Of a DNA stretch of 63,046 bases, positions 47,430 to 56,085 are shown in pieces. Origin of the DNA: Arsukibacterium indicum (GTDB lineage: Bacteria; Pseudomonadota; Gammaproteobacteria; Enterobacterales; Alteromonadaceae); contig NZ_JAHRID010000011.1 of NCBI RefSeq assembly GCF_019100565.1, forward strand, positions 35,427 to 98,472, written 5' to 3'. How positions within the stretch are numbered: position 1 is the first letter of the stretch; each line of letters starts with the position of its first letter. Below the pieces are notes generated by a model. It saw nothing but the letters and a program-made list of their open reading frames with translations. It was not told the DNA's origin and did not search any database. The position numbers and the translations under genes were made by a program.

Positions 47430-47512
47430 CGAAAGGCAAGTCATCTGAAAAGGTGATCACGCAAAGCTTCAGGTCTAACGGGGAAACCCTATGATAGCTG
47501 GGCTGCCGTCGC
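47430..47512 (+). promoter_or_regulatory. Cyclic di-GMP-I riboswitch (GEMM motif)
   Basis: The leader has GGCA (47435-47438) closing with TGCC (47504-47507). A P2 hairpin TCATCT-GAAA-AGGTGA has a GNRA tetraloop. Next come the conserved ACGCAAAGC and GGTCTA, a P3 hairpin GGG-GAAA-CCC, and ATGATAGCTGGGCTGCCG. Order and key bases agree with the GEMM-I aptamer. The target gene starts about 115 nt downstream. Switch type (terminator or ribosome-site sequestration) cannot be decided; only a short TCGC/GCGA hairpin with T-rich bases follows. Confidence 0.85.
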
Positions 47513-47623
47513 AAATTGCGATGTTTTATTCTGTTTCGTCCAGAGTTAAACGCATGACCTTTCGTGTATCGCAACCCAGGTTGCTAACAATGATCGTGAA
47601 CTGACTCAATTCGGAGCTTGAAT

Positions 47624-47995
47624 ATGAAAACCAAAATTATCGCTTTAGCCGCTGTAATCGCTGCCACCTCTTTTGTAAGTACTCCTGTTGCCGCCGACGA
47701 TCAATTAGCTATTTCTATTTGCTCATATGTTGCTGCAGACAGCCGTAATAACCTGCGTAAAGTATTAAGCGACAACCGGATCCGTCTGTCAGCTGTGTAC
47801 AACGGCGTGGTATGTGACGGTTTACCTCTGGTACGCCATGCAATTAAACACAATGCCAATGAAACGGCCGAGTTTATGATTAAGCAGTTACCTGGTAGCG
47901 TTGTTGCTGCATCAGGTGACGCTGAGTGGGCACAAAGCAATGGCTTTGGCGCATCACCGGTAATCAATGCCATTAAAGAGCGCAGCGCCAGCTAA
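47624..47995 (+). CDS. DUF3718 family secreted protein
   Basis: A 123-residue protein with a signal peptide (KIIALAAVIAATSFVSTPVAA). A DUF3718 domain follows: LAISICSYVAADSRNNLRKVL...CDGLPLVRHAIKHNANETAEFMIKQLPG, with two cysteines likely to pair. Function is not known. GGAG lies seven bases before the ATG at 47624. The c-di-GMP-I riboswitch upstream links it to the motile/sessile switch, and a strong terminator follows, so it is a single-gene unit. Confidence 0.85.
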   Translation: MKTKIIALAAVIAATSFVSTPVAADDQLAISICSYVAADSRNNLRKVLSDNRIRLSAVYNGVVCDGLPLVRHAIKHNANETAEFMIKQLPGSVVAASGDAEWAQSNGFGASPVINAIKERSAS

Positions 47996-48028
47996 GCTGC
48001 TGCTTATTTAATAACTGAAGTTAGTAAC

Positions 48029-48056
48029 AAAGGCGCCTGTGGGCGCCTTTGTTGTA
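48029..48056 (+). terminator. Rho-independent terminator after the DUF3718 gene
   Basis: AAAGGCGCC-TGTG-GGCGCCTTT, a 9-bp GC-rich stem with a 4-nt loop followed by GTTGTATTT. Confidence 0.85.
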
Positions 48057-48078
48057 TTTGGCGAAGTGCTGCTTCAGC

Positions 48079-49629
48079 TTACGCCTTCAAACCAAAACAA
48101 TGCTGTTTAACATGCTCAGCAATACCTACACCGGCCTCCGACATCGTCAGATAGGTTTGGTCGGCGCCTGCGGCAATAATGTCTCTGGCCTCATCATTAT
48201 GCATACTGTGCGAGACAATAAAGCCCTGAAAACCTGACGCCCGCAGTTTTTTTGCGGCAATCACTTTAGCTTCCACATCATTCATACTGAGAATAACGGC
48301 CTCTACCTTGCCAAAATCCAGGCCCTGCCAGAACACCTGATCTTCTGCATCAGCATAAAAAATATTAATGCCCTGCTGCTGATGATCACTTACCTTAGCC
48401 GGATCGGAGTCCATAGCAATAATTTTGCGATTAGCCTGTAAATAGTTATACGCCGCCGTGCCGGTACGGCCCATTCCCATAATCAGTACATCTGCATCAC
48501 CCAGCGACACCGGTTGTTCATCCGGGTGGTGAATATTGCGCTCAAATTTCAGCAGCCGGTTGCATAGCCGGTCGTACAGCGGGTGCGCCAGCCGGTTTAA
48601 CGGCGCAGAAATTACAAATGAAATAGCCACGGTTAATGCCAGTGGTACCAGCCATTCCGGCAGCACTACACTGGCAACAATCAGACCAAACTCGCTGTAA
48701 TTGGTCAGGCTCAGGCTGGCCAGAAAGGCACTGCGCGCCCGCAATTTAAACAGCACCAGTAGCAGGAAAAACAATATTGCTTTAATTGGCAGAAGCAGCG
48801 TCATTACCCCGGCGAATAACCAGGCATTGGCATCCGGTAAACCATCTATACCAATTTGCAAAAAGAAGCCGACCAGAAAAAACTCTTTAATACTCCACAA
48901 CGATTTCGATAACTCGCCTGCCCGCGGATGTTTGGCCAGCATAGCGCCAAATACCAGGGCGCCGAGCTCTGAGCTGAGGCCAACCAGTTCAAAACCCTGA
49001 CCGCCAATCACCAGCGCCAGCAGCAAACCGAACAGGATCAGTAAATCTTCATGACCACTGGCATCCAGCAATTTATATAGCATTGGCCGAAGCAGCGGCA
49101 GCGCAAATACCAGCAAAGCCCAGAGCGAAGGCACCGTGCCACTGGCCACGCTCATTACCAGAAGTGCCAGTAAATCCTGGACAATCAGAATACCAATTGC
49201 CACCCGGCCATGAAATGCCCGTAACTCGCGCTTGCTTTCCAGCACCTTTGCGGCCAGTACTGTGCTGGAAAACGCCAGGGCAATTGCCAGCATTAATGCC
49301 TGGTACCAGCTTACGTCAAAAATAAACAGTACTGCCGGCAGCGTTAACACAATCGACAAGCCAAAATGCAAGGTGCCACCGCCCAGCACTTCAGCTTTGG
49401 CCAGGCTGCGGACATTTAGTTTTAAACCGACTGTAAATAACAGTAACAACACCCCTAAATGGGCAACATGATGAATTATTGAAGAGCCTTCGGCCGGCAG
49501 GCTCATTTCAGTGGCGGTGGCGGATATAACAAAACCGGCCAGCAGGTAGCCAATTAATGGCGGTAAACCAATTAACCGCACCAGCAAGCCCAGTGAAAAT
49601 GCAAAACCTATCCAGACAGCTTCAAGCAT
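48079..49629 (-). CDS. Kef-type (CPA2) cation:proton antiporter with TrkA-N domain
   Basis: A 516-residue protein. The membrane part (residues 1-370, about twelve helices) starts MLEAVWIGFAFSLGLLVRLIGLPPLIGYLLAGFVIS and has the CPA2 features GVLLLLFTVGLKLNVR and AIALAFSSTVLAAKVLE. A Rossmann TrkA-N domain follows (VLIMGMGRTGTAAYNYLQANRKIIAMDSD) for NAD(H) or nucleotide gating. It would exchange potassium or sodium for protons at the inner membrane. It lacks a visible TrkA-C domain. The next gene on the strand, mgtC, ends 57 nt upstream of its start. Confidence 0.88.
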   Translation of the reverse strand: MLEAVWIGFAFSLGLLVRLIGLPPLIGYLLAGFVISATATEMSLPAEGSSIIHHVAHLGVLLLLFTVGLKLNVRSLAKAEVLGGGTLHFGLSIVLTLPAVLFIFDVSWYQALMLAIALAFSSTVLAAKVLESKRELRAFHGRVAIGILIVQDLLALLVMSVASGTVPSLWALLVFALPLLRPMLYKLLDASGHEDLLILFGLLLALVIGGQGFELVGLSSELGALVFGAMLAKHPRAGELSKSLWSIKEFFLVGFFLQIGIDGLPDANAWLFAGVMTLLLPIKAILFFLLLVLFKLRARSAFLASLSLTNYSEFGLIVASVVLPEWLVPLALTVAISFVISAPLNRLAHPLYDRLCNRLLKFERNIHHPDEQPVSLGDADVLIMGMGRTGTAAYNYLQANRKIIAMDSDPAKVSDHQQQGINIFYADAEDQVFWQGLDFGKVEAVILSMNDVEAKVIAAKKLRASGFQGFIVSHSMHNDEARDIIAAGADQTYLTMSEAGVGIAEHVKQHCFGLKA

Positions 49630-49685
49630 TTGTTATTCCTATGTTATTTGACTGGCTTATTATATCTGAAAAAACATCACCGTTT

Positions 49686-50240
49686 TTAATGTGGATCATC
49701 AATATCAGGCCGGCCCGCCGGCGACACATCATCTTTACGCCGGTTAAACAAGCTGCCATTAGCCCGCTGAACCCACTCGTTGTAGGTTCGGTGGACGCCG
49801 CGCCGCATAGCCGACGATGAGCTTTCCAGCACGCCAATACCAACCAGCACCGCCACCACCAAAACGGATAATTTAATGGCGACTAAATCCTGGCCAATCC
49901 CAATACAAACCCCAATAGCGGCCAGTACCCAGATAGTGGCGGCAGATGTGACACCCAGCACCATGCCATCGCGGCTTAGCATTACGCCGGCGCCCAGAAA
50001 ACCAACACCGGTTATTACCTGGCCGATAATCCGCGAGGGGTCGGTCATTGCCGAATTAACTGACATCGATGCCGCAATAAAAACATAAGTGCCCATTACA
50101 ATCAGGATAGAGGTGCGGATGCCGGCAGGTTTACCACGCAGTTGTCGCTCTAAGCCAATAATAAAGCCACATAACAGCGCCGTTAACAGCTCAGGCCAGC
50201 CAAGCGGTTCTATTGCCACTATACTCTGCCAATCCGGCAT
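49686..50240 (-). CDS. MgtC/SapB family inner-membrane protein
   Basis: A 184-residue membrane protein. LTALLCGFIIGLERQLRGKPAGIRTSILIVMGTYVF holds the conserved GxERQ...KPAGxRT motif of MgtC/SapB. Next come IIGQVITGVGFLGAGVML and VTSAATIWVLAAIGVCIGIGQ. MgtC proteins are linked to growth at low magnesium and to ATP-synthase control. The charged C-terminus lacks the extra ACT-like domain found in virulence-type MgtC. Confidence 0.9.
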   Translation of the reverse strand: MPDWQSIVAIEPLGWPELLTALLCGFIIGLERQLRGKPAGIRTSILIVMGTYVFIAASMSVNSAMTDPSRIIGQVITGVGFLGAGVMLSRDGMVLGVTSAATIWVLAAIGVCIGIGQDLVAIKLSVLVVAVLVGIGVLESSSSAMRRGVHRTYNEWVQRANGSLFNRRKDDVSPAGRPDIDDPH

Positions 50241-50262
50241 ATTGTTCCCCTGAATATTGTTG

Positions 50263-50511
50263 TTATTTTAATCTGACGGCGGCTTTAGCGGCCTGCCACT
50301 CAGCCTGGGTAATTGGCGTGGTTGGCTGCGCAGTTGTCGCCTCATCCCGCTTTGCTTGCGCTTTTCTCTCAGCAACCTTTTGTAATATAGCGTAATTCTC
50401 AGCATCTGATCGCCTGTTCCAATCAACTATCTCGGTAATATAGCGATAACAGCCAACACACATTTTTTCACTGTTTAAGCGGCAACAGGCCACACAAGGT
50501 GATTCAGGCAT
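50263..50511 (-). CDS. DUF1289 family protein
   Basis: An 82-residue protein. The first half is DUF1289: SPCVACCRLNSEKMCVGCYRYITEIVDW, with five cysteines, four of which (CxxxC...CxGC) probably bind a metal. The second half is charged and helical with an alanine-rich stretch. Function is unknown. It lies 22 nt upstream of mgtC on the same strand and could share its promoter. Confidence 0.85.
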   Translation of the reverse strand: MPESPCVACCRLNSEKMCVGCYRYITEIVDWNRRSDAENYAILQKVAERKAQAKRDEATTAQPTTPITQAEWQAAKAAVRLK

Positions 50512-50653
50512 AATTTTGTCGGCTCTGTGGCCCCTTTGGTCGTATTGTTTTTCGCACAGGCTTAACTTTATCGGCGCTTTGTGCCAATCTGGCCTGCATA
50601 TAAAAAGCGATTAAAACGCTAACTATAACTAAAACCGCCACGGGAACCTACCA

Positions 50654-53600
50654 ATGACCATATTTAAACCCTGTTTACTGGCACTGGCCATTGCCAGTTT
50701 AACCTTGCAAGCTGACGATGATCAGCCAAAGTGGGATGTCAACGCGCCTCAAGGCCAGTTTGAAACTGTTGATATTAACGTGCAGCAAGGCAGCTGGATG
50801 AATGTTACGGTAAGCCCCGATGGCAAAACGCTGGCGTTTGACCTACTTGGCGATATTTATACCATGCCCATAAGTGGTGGCAAAGCCACCGCCCTGACCA
50901 ACGACATAGCCTGGAATATGCAACCGGTATTCAGCCCGGACGGCAAAACTATCGCCTTTACCAGTGATCGGGCTGGCGGCGATAATATCTGGCTGATGAA
51001 TGCCGATGGCAGCGAGCCGCGTGCGGTAACCAACGAAACCTTTCGCTTACTGAACAGCCCGGCCTGGAGCCCGGATGGCCAGTTTATTGTTGCCCGCAAA
51101 CACTTTACTGCCAGCCGCTCATTAGGCGCCGGTGAAGTTTGGCAATATCACGTTAGCGGCGGTAATGGCGTAATGTTAACTGAGCGGCCAAACGATCAGA
51201 AAGATTTAGGCGAACCGGCGTTTTCAAAAGACGGCAAATACATTTACTTTTCACAGGACGATACCCCGGGTAAAACCTTTCATTACAGCAAAGACTCGGA
51301 ATCCGGCATTTATGTAATTAAACGCTTTGAGCGAGCAACCGGTAAAATTGAAGAGCTGATTGCTGGTGCCGGTGGCGCAATCCGCCCTACACCGTCACCC
51401 GATGGTAAATACCTGGCTTATATTCGCCGGGTCGATTTTCAAAGCACTTTATTTTTATATGATTTAAGCAGTGGCGAACATATCAAACTCTACGATGGCC
51501 TGGATCGTGACATGCAGGAAACCTGGGCCATTCATGGGGTTTACCCTACCTTAAGCTGGACCCCAGACAATAAAGCGCTGGTATTCTGGGCCGGTGGTGA
51601 GATTAAACGGCTGGATATTGCCAGCAAGCAGGTGGCAACGGTACCGTTTGAAGTGAATACCAGTAAGCAAATTCAAACCGCAGTGCGCTTTACCCAGGAT
51701 CTGGATAAAACCGACGTAGACGTGAAAATGCTGCGGTTTGTTAATGTCTCACCCGACGGTAAAAAAGCGGTATTCACTGCGCTGGGCCATTTATACATTA
51801 CCGACTTATCTGATCCGAAACCGCGCCGGTTAACCAAGCAAACTACTGACTTTGAGTTTTACCCGGAATTCTCCCGCGATGGTAAACAACTGGTGTATGT
51901 CAGCTGGAATGATCAAACTCAGGGTGCCGTTAACCTGCTGAACCTGCGTAATGGCCGGGTAACCAAACTAACCAGCGAGCCGGGTAAATATATTGAGCCT
52001 ACCCTGAGCCCGGATGGCAAAACGGTGGTGTACCGCAAAATTGGGGCGGGCAGCATTCTGCCACGGCAATGGTCGCTGAACACCGGCCTGTATAAAATCA
52101 GCAGCCGCGGTGGCGACAGCGAACTGATTGCCCGCAATGGCCGCGCGCCAATGTTTGGTGCCAGCAATGATAAAGTGTATGCAATGGATTATGGCAGTTC
52201 GCCTCGCTTTATCAGTATTGATTTAACCAAACAAACCCAGCAAACCCTGTACACCGCTAAATTTGGTACCGAGTTTAAATTATCACCCGACGGTAAATAC
52301 CTGGCCTTTGCCGACCGCTTTAAAGTGTTTGTTACCCCCTTTATTGAACGGGGCAGCGCTATTGATATCAGCGGCAACGATAAACAATTGCCGGTAAAGC
52401 AGCTGTCAGTGCGCGCCGGCGAATACATCAGCTGGAGTGGCGACAGCCGCAACCTGTACTGGAGCTTAGGCCCCGAGCTTTATCACGCCAGCATTAACGG
52501 TTTGTTTGAGCACAGTGCAGACAGCGAAGCGTTTAAAGTAAAAAACGGCATTAACCTTGGCTTTAAATTCCCGGCCGATATCCCGCGCGGCACCGTGGCC
52601 TTTGTTGGTGGCCAGGTACTTAGCATGAAAGGCGATGAAGTTATTGAAAATGGCGTGGTTGTGGTTGAAAACAATAAAATTGTGGCTGTCGGCAGCCAGG
52701 CAGATGTTGCCATTCCTGCCAGCGCGAAAGTGTTCGATATCAGTGGCAAAACCATTATGCCGGGTATTTTTGATGCCCATGCCCATGGCAGCCAGGGTAC
52801 TCAGCAAATTACCCCGCAACAAAACTGGCTGAATTATGCCGGTTTAACCTTTGGCGTAACCAGCATTCACGACCCGTCAAACGATACCCGCGAAATTTTC
52901 TCGGCCAGTGAAATGCAACAGGCTGGCAAAATTGTCGGGCCGCGCATTTTCTCTACCGGTACCATTTTATACGGCGCAGAAGGTGCCGGTTATACCTCGC
53001 ATATCGACAGCCTGGACGATGCCAAATTTCACCTGGAGCGCTTGCAGAAAGTGGGCGCTTTCAGTGTTAAAAGCTACAACCAGCCAAGGCGTAATCAGCG
53101 CCAGCAGGTAATTCAGGCAGCACGCGAGCTGGGCATGATGGTAGTACCGGAAGGTGGCTCGTTAATGCAGCATAACTTAACAATGATTGTCGATGGTCAC
53201 ACCACCATAGAACATGCCCTGCCGGCAGCCCGGGTGTACGACGACATTAAACAGTTATGGCAGGCCAGCGGCACAGCTTACACCCCTACCCTTAACGTCG
53301 CCTATGGCGGTATCTGGGGCGAAAACTACTGGTATGATAAAACCGAAGTGTGGAAACACCCGCGGTTAAGCAAGTATGTACCGATGGACGTATTAGCCCC
53401 GCGCAGTATGCGCCGGCCTACCGCACCAGATCATCATTACAATCACTTTGCCGTGGTTAAAACCGCCAAAGAGTTGCAGGATGTCGGGGTAGTCGCGAAT
53501 ATTGGCCCGCACGGTCAGCGGGAAGGCTTGGGTGCCCACTGGGAGATCTGGATGTTTGCCCAGGGTGGCATGAGCCCGCTGGAAGCGCTGAAAACCGCCA

Positions 53601-53827
53601 CCATTAACCCGGCCAAAACTTTTGGTATGGATCATCAGCTAGGCACGATTGAACCGGGTAAACTGGCTGATTTAATTGTTATCGACGGTAACCCGCTTGA
53701 AGATATCCGGGTAAGTGACAAGGTAATTTACACCATGGTAAATGGCCGCTTATTCGATGCCGCCACCATGAACGAGATTGGCCTGCGCGAACGTCAGCGT
53801 CAGCCATTTGAGTTTGAACCTAAATAG
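50654..53827 (+). CDS. Secreted beta-propeller amidohydrolase
   Basis: A 1057-residue protein with a signal peptide. Tandem PD40/WD40-like propeller repeats of TolB type cover residues 50-640 (repeated SPDGK motifs, for example VSPDGKTLAFDLLGDIYTMP and FSPDGKTIAFTSDRAGGDNIW). A C-terminal amidohydrolase domain covers about 660-1040 (GIFDAHAHGSQG, HTTIEHALPAARVY, IGPHGQREGLG, GKLADLIVIDGNPLEDI). The HxH metal motif is intact. Such fusions are common in Alteromonadales; substrates (peptides or imides) are unknown. It marks the left border of the cassette region. Confidence 0.88.
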   Translation: MTIFKPCLLALAIASLTLQADDDQPKWDVNAPQGQFETVDINVQQGSWMNVTVSPDGKTLAFDLLGDIYTMPISGGKATALTNDIAWNMQPVFSPDGKTIAFTSDRAGGDNIWLMNADGSEPRAVTNETFRLLNSPAWSPDGQFIVARKHFTASRSLGAGEVWQYHVSGGNGVMLTERPNDQKDLGEPAFSKDGKYIYFSQDDTPGKTFHYSKDSESGIYVIKRFERATGKIEELIAGAGGAIRPTPSPDGKYLAYIRRVDFQSTLFLYDLSSGEHIKLYDGLDRDMQETWAIHGVYPTLSWTPDNKALVFWAGGEIKRLDIASKQVATVPFEVNTSKQIQTAVRFTQDLDKTDVDVKMLRFVNVSPDGKKAVFTALGHLYITDLSDPKPRRLTKQTTDFEFYPEFSRDGKQLVYVSWNDQTQGAVNLLNLRNGRVTKLTSEPGKYIEPTLSPDGKTVVYRKIGAGSILPRQWSLNTGLYKISSRGGDSELIARNGRAPMFGASNDKVYAMDYGSSPRFISIDLTKQTQQTLYTAKFGTEFKLSPDGKYLAFADRFKVFVTPFIERGSAIDISGNDKQLPVKQLSVRAGEYISWSGDSRNLYWSLGPELYHASINGLFEHSADSEAFKVKNGINLGFKFPADIPRGTVAFVGGQVLSMKGDEVIENGVVVVENNKIVAVGSQADVAIPASAKVFDISGKTIMPGIFDAHAHGSQGTQQITPQQNWLNYAGLTFGVTSIHDPSNDTREIFSASEMQQAGKIVGPRIFSTGTILYGAEGAGYTSHIDSLDDAKFHLERLQKVGAFSVKSYNQPRRNQRQQVIQAARELGMMVVPEGGSLMQHNLTMIVDGHTTIEHALPAARVYDDIKQLWQASGTAYTPTLNVAYGGIWGENYWYDKTEVWKHPRLSKYVPMDVLAPRSMRRPTAPDHHYNHFAVVKTAKELQDVGVVANIGPHGQREGLGAHWEIWMFAQGGMSPLEALKTATINPAKTFGMDHQLGTIEPGKLADLIVIDGNPLEDIRVSDKVIYTMVNGRLFDAATMNEIGLRERQRQPFEFEPK

Positions 53828-53854
53828 CCGTTTATCAATAACGCTACATACCAA

Positions 53855-53887
53855 TAAAAGCCCCGGCCAGCGCCGGGGCTTTTTTGT
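53855..53887 (+). terminator. Rho-independent terminator after the amidohydrolase
   Basis: AAAAGCCCCGGC-CAGC-GCCGGGGCTTTTTTG: a long perfect GC stem with a T-run, 30 nt after the stop codon. Confidence 0.96.
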
Positions 53888-53930
53888 TCCTGCTCATTTA
53901 TTACTGTTTATACCAACAGTAAATAGTATT

Positions 53931-54103
53931 GAGTTTTTATTCTGCAACTTGCGGGCTTTAATCCTGTATTTTGCAAAAGCAAAAATGTATACAGGAAAAA
54001 AACGCTTGATTTACATTCAGGTACAAGAATAGACTCAGGCAACTAAAAAAACTCAAAGGAAGTTTTGTCTAAAACTTGCAGGCAAAGATCCTTCTATTAA
54101 ATT
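53931..54103 (+). other. Array A leader (attI-like), copy 1 of a duplicated sequence
   Basis: 173 nt between the amidohydrolase terminator and the first cassette boundary. It starts GAGTTTTT and holds AACTTGCGGG (from 53946), a 57-nt core (54004-54060) and a second AACTTGC (54073-54079). It ends at the G of GTTAGTGC. The core is 54/57 identical to one at 57831-57887, and in both places it starts exactly 100 nt before the cassette boundary. This fits an integron attachment/promoter region, but no integrase gene is next to it. Confidence 0.6.
54006..54035 (+). promoter_or_regulatory. Candidate cassette promoter in the leader core
   Basis: TTGATT (54006-54011) and TAGACT (54030-54035) are 18 nt apart and are fully conserved in the second leader. 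Each box matches four of six sigma-70 consensus bases. By position it could act like the Pc promoter that drives integron cassettes. Confidence 0.35.
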
Positions 54104-54141
54104 GTTAGTGCACCAAGTTCGTTCTCAAACAAGGAGTAAGT

Positions 54142-54492
54142 ATGGCATATGAGGAAATAGCAAAAGCGTGTGAGGCATTAAGTTACAGAGACAAGTTCAG
54201 ACTTGCGCAGCTGTTACTCCAACTTGGTCGAAAGCAGGAAGAGGAGGAATATCCGGCCCCACGAAAGGCTTCTGGGCCTGATGGGCAGGATCAGATAAGT
54301 TACGTTACAGAACGTTTGTTGAAGCTTAAGCCGTCTAAATTATCTTCACTTTCTAATTCCATAGCTGCGATGTTTCAATTCCAAGGTGGCATATCAGAGC
54401 CAGATAAAGATGCCATTATTGCGAATTTAAAAAAACAAAAGGTTATATCCGTAAGTGAGACGGGGCGAGTTTCCTATCCGGACTTCCGGTAA
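54142..54492 (+). CDS. Cassette A1 protein, unknown
   Basis: A 116-residue cytosolic protein with a helical first half (EEIAKACEALSYRDKFRLAQLLLQLGRKQEEE), a charged linker, then a possible winged-helix-like part (IIANLKKQKVISVSETGRVSY). AAGGAG lies seven bases before the ATG. The cassette begins GTTAGTGC (54104), the exact complement of GCACTAAC at the left end of its own attC. I do not recognise the family. Confidence 0.65.
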   Translation: MAYEEIAKACEALSYRDKFRLAQLLLQLGRKQEEEEYPAPRKASGPDGQDQISYVTERLLKLKPSKLSSLSNSIAAMFQFQGGISEPDKDAIIANLKKQKVISVSETGRVSYPDFR

Positions 54493-54498
54493 TTAAAT

Positions 54499-54583
54499 GC
54501 ACTAACAAGGCCAGGCATGGCGACGTCTTCTTCGCTGCGGCTTCGCCTTCGCTACAAAGCCGCGCATGCTGGCGGCGTTATGT
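54499..54583 (+). repeat. attC site A1
   Basis: 85 nt from GCACTAAC to GTTATGT. The flanks can fold (GCCAGGCATGGCG against CGCGCATGCTGGCGG), the folded-hairpin symmetry expected of attC. Confidence 0.8.
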
Positions 54584-54599
54584 TTTCTGAGGAAGTTAG

Positions 54600-55076
54600 A
54601 TGGCTGATGTAATCAGTAATATAATTACAGGCATATTTATAGCCGGAGTAACTGCATATATTACCGTTCACCTATCGGTTAAGCGGTTTAGGCAAGAGCG
54701 CTGGTGGGAGAAACAGGTAGTCGCATATGAAAAGCTTATTGAGGCGCTGCATCATTCTAAAGCATTTTCAGACGAATACTTGAGTGCCAGTTATGAATGT
54801 AGAGAAGTTTCAGAAACAAGAGACAAAGAGTTAAGAGCAAAATCGGCTGAAGCGCACAGAGAAATTGAGAAAGTTGCCGATGTAGGCGGTTTTCTATTAA
54901 GCACTGAAGTGAGGCAGCGAATACAACGATATCGCCAAGAGTCAGATGCTGCATCAGAGACTACTGACTGGGTTACCTATCTCGAAGGTAGTTTAGCAGC
55001 CACAAGTAGTTGCCTCGAAGATATTGTAAAAATCGCGAGAAAGGAGCTCAAAATTGATGGCAATGAAAAAACATAA
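54600..55076 (+). CDS. Cassette A2 protein: small membrane-anchored protein
   Basis: A 158-residue protein with one N-terminal membrane helix (VISNIITGIFIAGVTAYITVHLSVKRF). A long cytosolic helical part follows (RQERWWEKQVVAYEKLIEALHHSKAFSDEYL...). The charged, heptad-like pattern suggests a coiled coil. GAGGAAG precedes the ATG. The stop lies inside the left end of its attC. No family is recognised; similar membrane-plus-coil proteins recur in integron cassettes. Confidence 0.65.
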   Translation: MADVISNIITGIFIAGVTAYITVHLSVKRFRQERWWEKQVVAYEKLIEALHHSKAFSDEYLSASYECREVSETRDKELRAKSAEAHREIEKVADVGGFLLSTEVRQRIQRYRQESDAASETTDWVTYLEGSLAATSSCLEDIVKIARKELKIDGNEKT

Positions 55077-55151
55077 CAAGCGCCATCAAAAACGCGCCCG
55101 TTGGGCGCTCGACTCGCAACAAGTTGCTCGCGTTTGTGGCGGGCGTTATGT
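55071..55151 (+). repeat. attC site A2
   Basis: 81 nt from ACATAAC to GTTATGT. The left end is the complement of the cassette's own start (GTTATGT, 54577). Confidence 0.85.
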
Positions 55152-55162
55152 GACTCGATAAG

Positions 55163-55468
55163 ATGAAGTTACCAACAAAGTCTGAAATTATAATTGGGTG
55201 TGTTTTTATAAGCTTTGGCGTGATCAGGTTGTTTTACACACCCAATGAATTTAATCCTGGATGGTACGCAATATTTTCTGGTGTAACATTATTTCTCTTT
55301 CCTGGGCCTCAACTAAGAGATCGGTTTAAACAAACTGAAGATACAAAAGCACAGTGGAGGCAAAGCTCCAAAACAGCAAGTTCAAAAAGCTTAAGCTGGT
55401 GGGCATCTCCGTTTCCATGGGCTTTTTTAATCTGTTTAGTGGTGCTTGTTTTTGCAATCGTCACATAA
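55163..55468 (+). CDS. Cassette A3 protein: small membrane protein
   Basis: A 101-residue protein with three hydrophobic segments: SEIIIGCVFISFGVIRLFY, AIFSGVTLFLFPGP and WAFLICLVVLVFAIVT. A hydrophilic loop (RDRFKQTEDTKAQWRQSSK) lies between the second and third. It is unrecognised. The cassette is bounded by GTTATGTGAC and GTCACATAAC, a 10-base complementary pair. Confidence 0.65.
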   Translation: MKLPTKSEIIIGCVFISFGVIRLFYTPNEFNPGWYAIFSGVTLFLFPGPQLRDRFKQTEDTKAQWRQSSKTASSKSLSWWASPFPWAFLICLVVLVFAIVT

Positions 55469-55553
55469 CAAACAAATATTATCGCCAGCAAAAAGCGCTG
55501 GCTGCGACGTCAACCCGCTGCGTGGCTTTCCGCGCTAAATTTGGGCGATAGGA
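55460..55553 (+). repeat. attC site A3 (right core altered)
   Basis: From GTCACATAAC to GATAGGA, where GTT has become GAT. The interior (GCCAGCAAAAAGCGCTGGC, GACGTCAACCCGCTGC) recurs closely in the A4 and A5 sites. Confidence 0.75.
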
Positions 55554-55563
55554 GACTAAAGCA

Positions 55564-55986
55564 GTGGTTACATTTAGACTATCTAAAGATTTGGCGAAAG
55601 CAGCACGTTTTACTCTGTCGAATATGCGCCGATATTATGAACAATACTCTGTAGATTGGGATGAAGCTCAGATTGAGAAAATGACGCAAGAGCTTGTGAA
55701 CTTTGATATTTTACTTGAGGGAAAGCTTATTGGTGTCATTAGATTATCTTTCGATAGTGACGATTGCTGGTTACGTGATTTGCAAGTTGAGCAGAGTTAT
55801 CAGAATCAAGGCATTGGCTCAATCGCTATTGCAGAGGCGGAGCGATTCGCGAGAGAGCACTGTGCTGAAAATTTAAAGCTTAGAGTGTTTAAAAACAGCC
55901 CAGCTGTTCATTTGTATAAACGGCAAGGGTTCGGCTTAACGAGTGAAGACGAGCGGTTTTACTACATGAGCCGTATCGTCTCTTAA
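55564..55986 (+). CDS. Cassette A4 GNAT-family acetyltransferase
   Basis: A 140-residue GNAT protein. The acetyl-CoA loop is EQSYQNQGIGSIAIAEAERFA (Q-x-x-G-x-G type), preceded by CWLRDLQVEQSYQ (beta 4) and followed by LKLRVFKNSPAVHLYKRQGF. The start is GTG 55564 with AGGAG nine bases upstream. Substrate is unknown; GNATs are among the commonest cassette genes. Its own start GATAGGAGA pairs with TCTCTTAAC at its attC with one mismatch and one wobble. Confidence 0.88.
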   Translation: MVTFRLSKDLAKAARFTLSNMRRYYEQYSVDWDEAQIEKMTQELVNFDILLEGKLIGVIRLSFDSDDCWLRDLQVEQSYQNQGIGSIAIAEAERFAREHCAENLKLRVFKNSPAVHLYKRQGFGLTSEDERFYYMSRIVS

Positions 55987-56069
55987 CAAACAAATTTTAT
56001 CGCCAGCAAAAAGCGCTGGCTACGACGTCAACCTGCTGCAAGGCTTTTCGCGCTAAATTTGGGCCGCAC
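55979..56069 (+). repeat. attC site A4 (right core lost)
   Basis: Begins TCTCTTAAC. The interior is nearly identical to A3, but the expected GTTRRRY is replaced by CCGCAC (about 56064-56069), so this boundary is probably no longer recombinogenic. Confidence 0.7.
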
Positions 56070-56085
56070 CTCTTGGGGAGTCATT

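Noticed and set aside
53778..54032. Open frame ending in LIYIQVQE, matched by another at 57506-57859 with the same ending
   Set aside because: The shared peptide is just a translation of the duplicated leader core. Upstream the frames are unrelated and overlap real genes.
55460..56069. Repeats at 55.5 and 56.0 kb considered as a CRISPR array
   Set aside because: The repeats are about 80 nt, self-complementary, separated by genes of different length, and fit attC sites.
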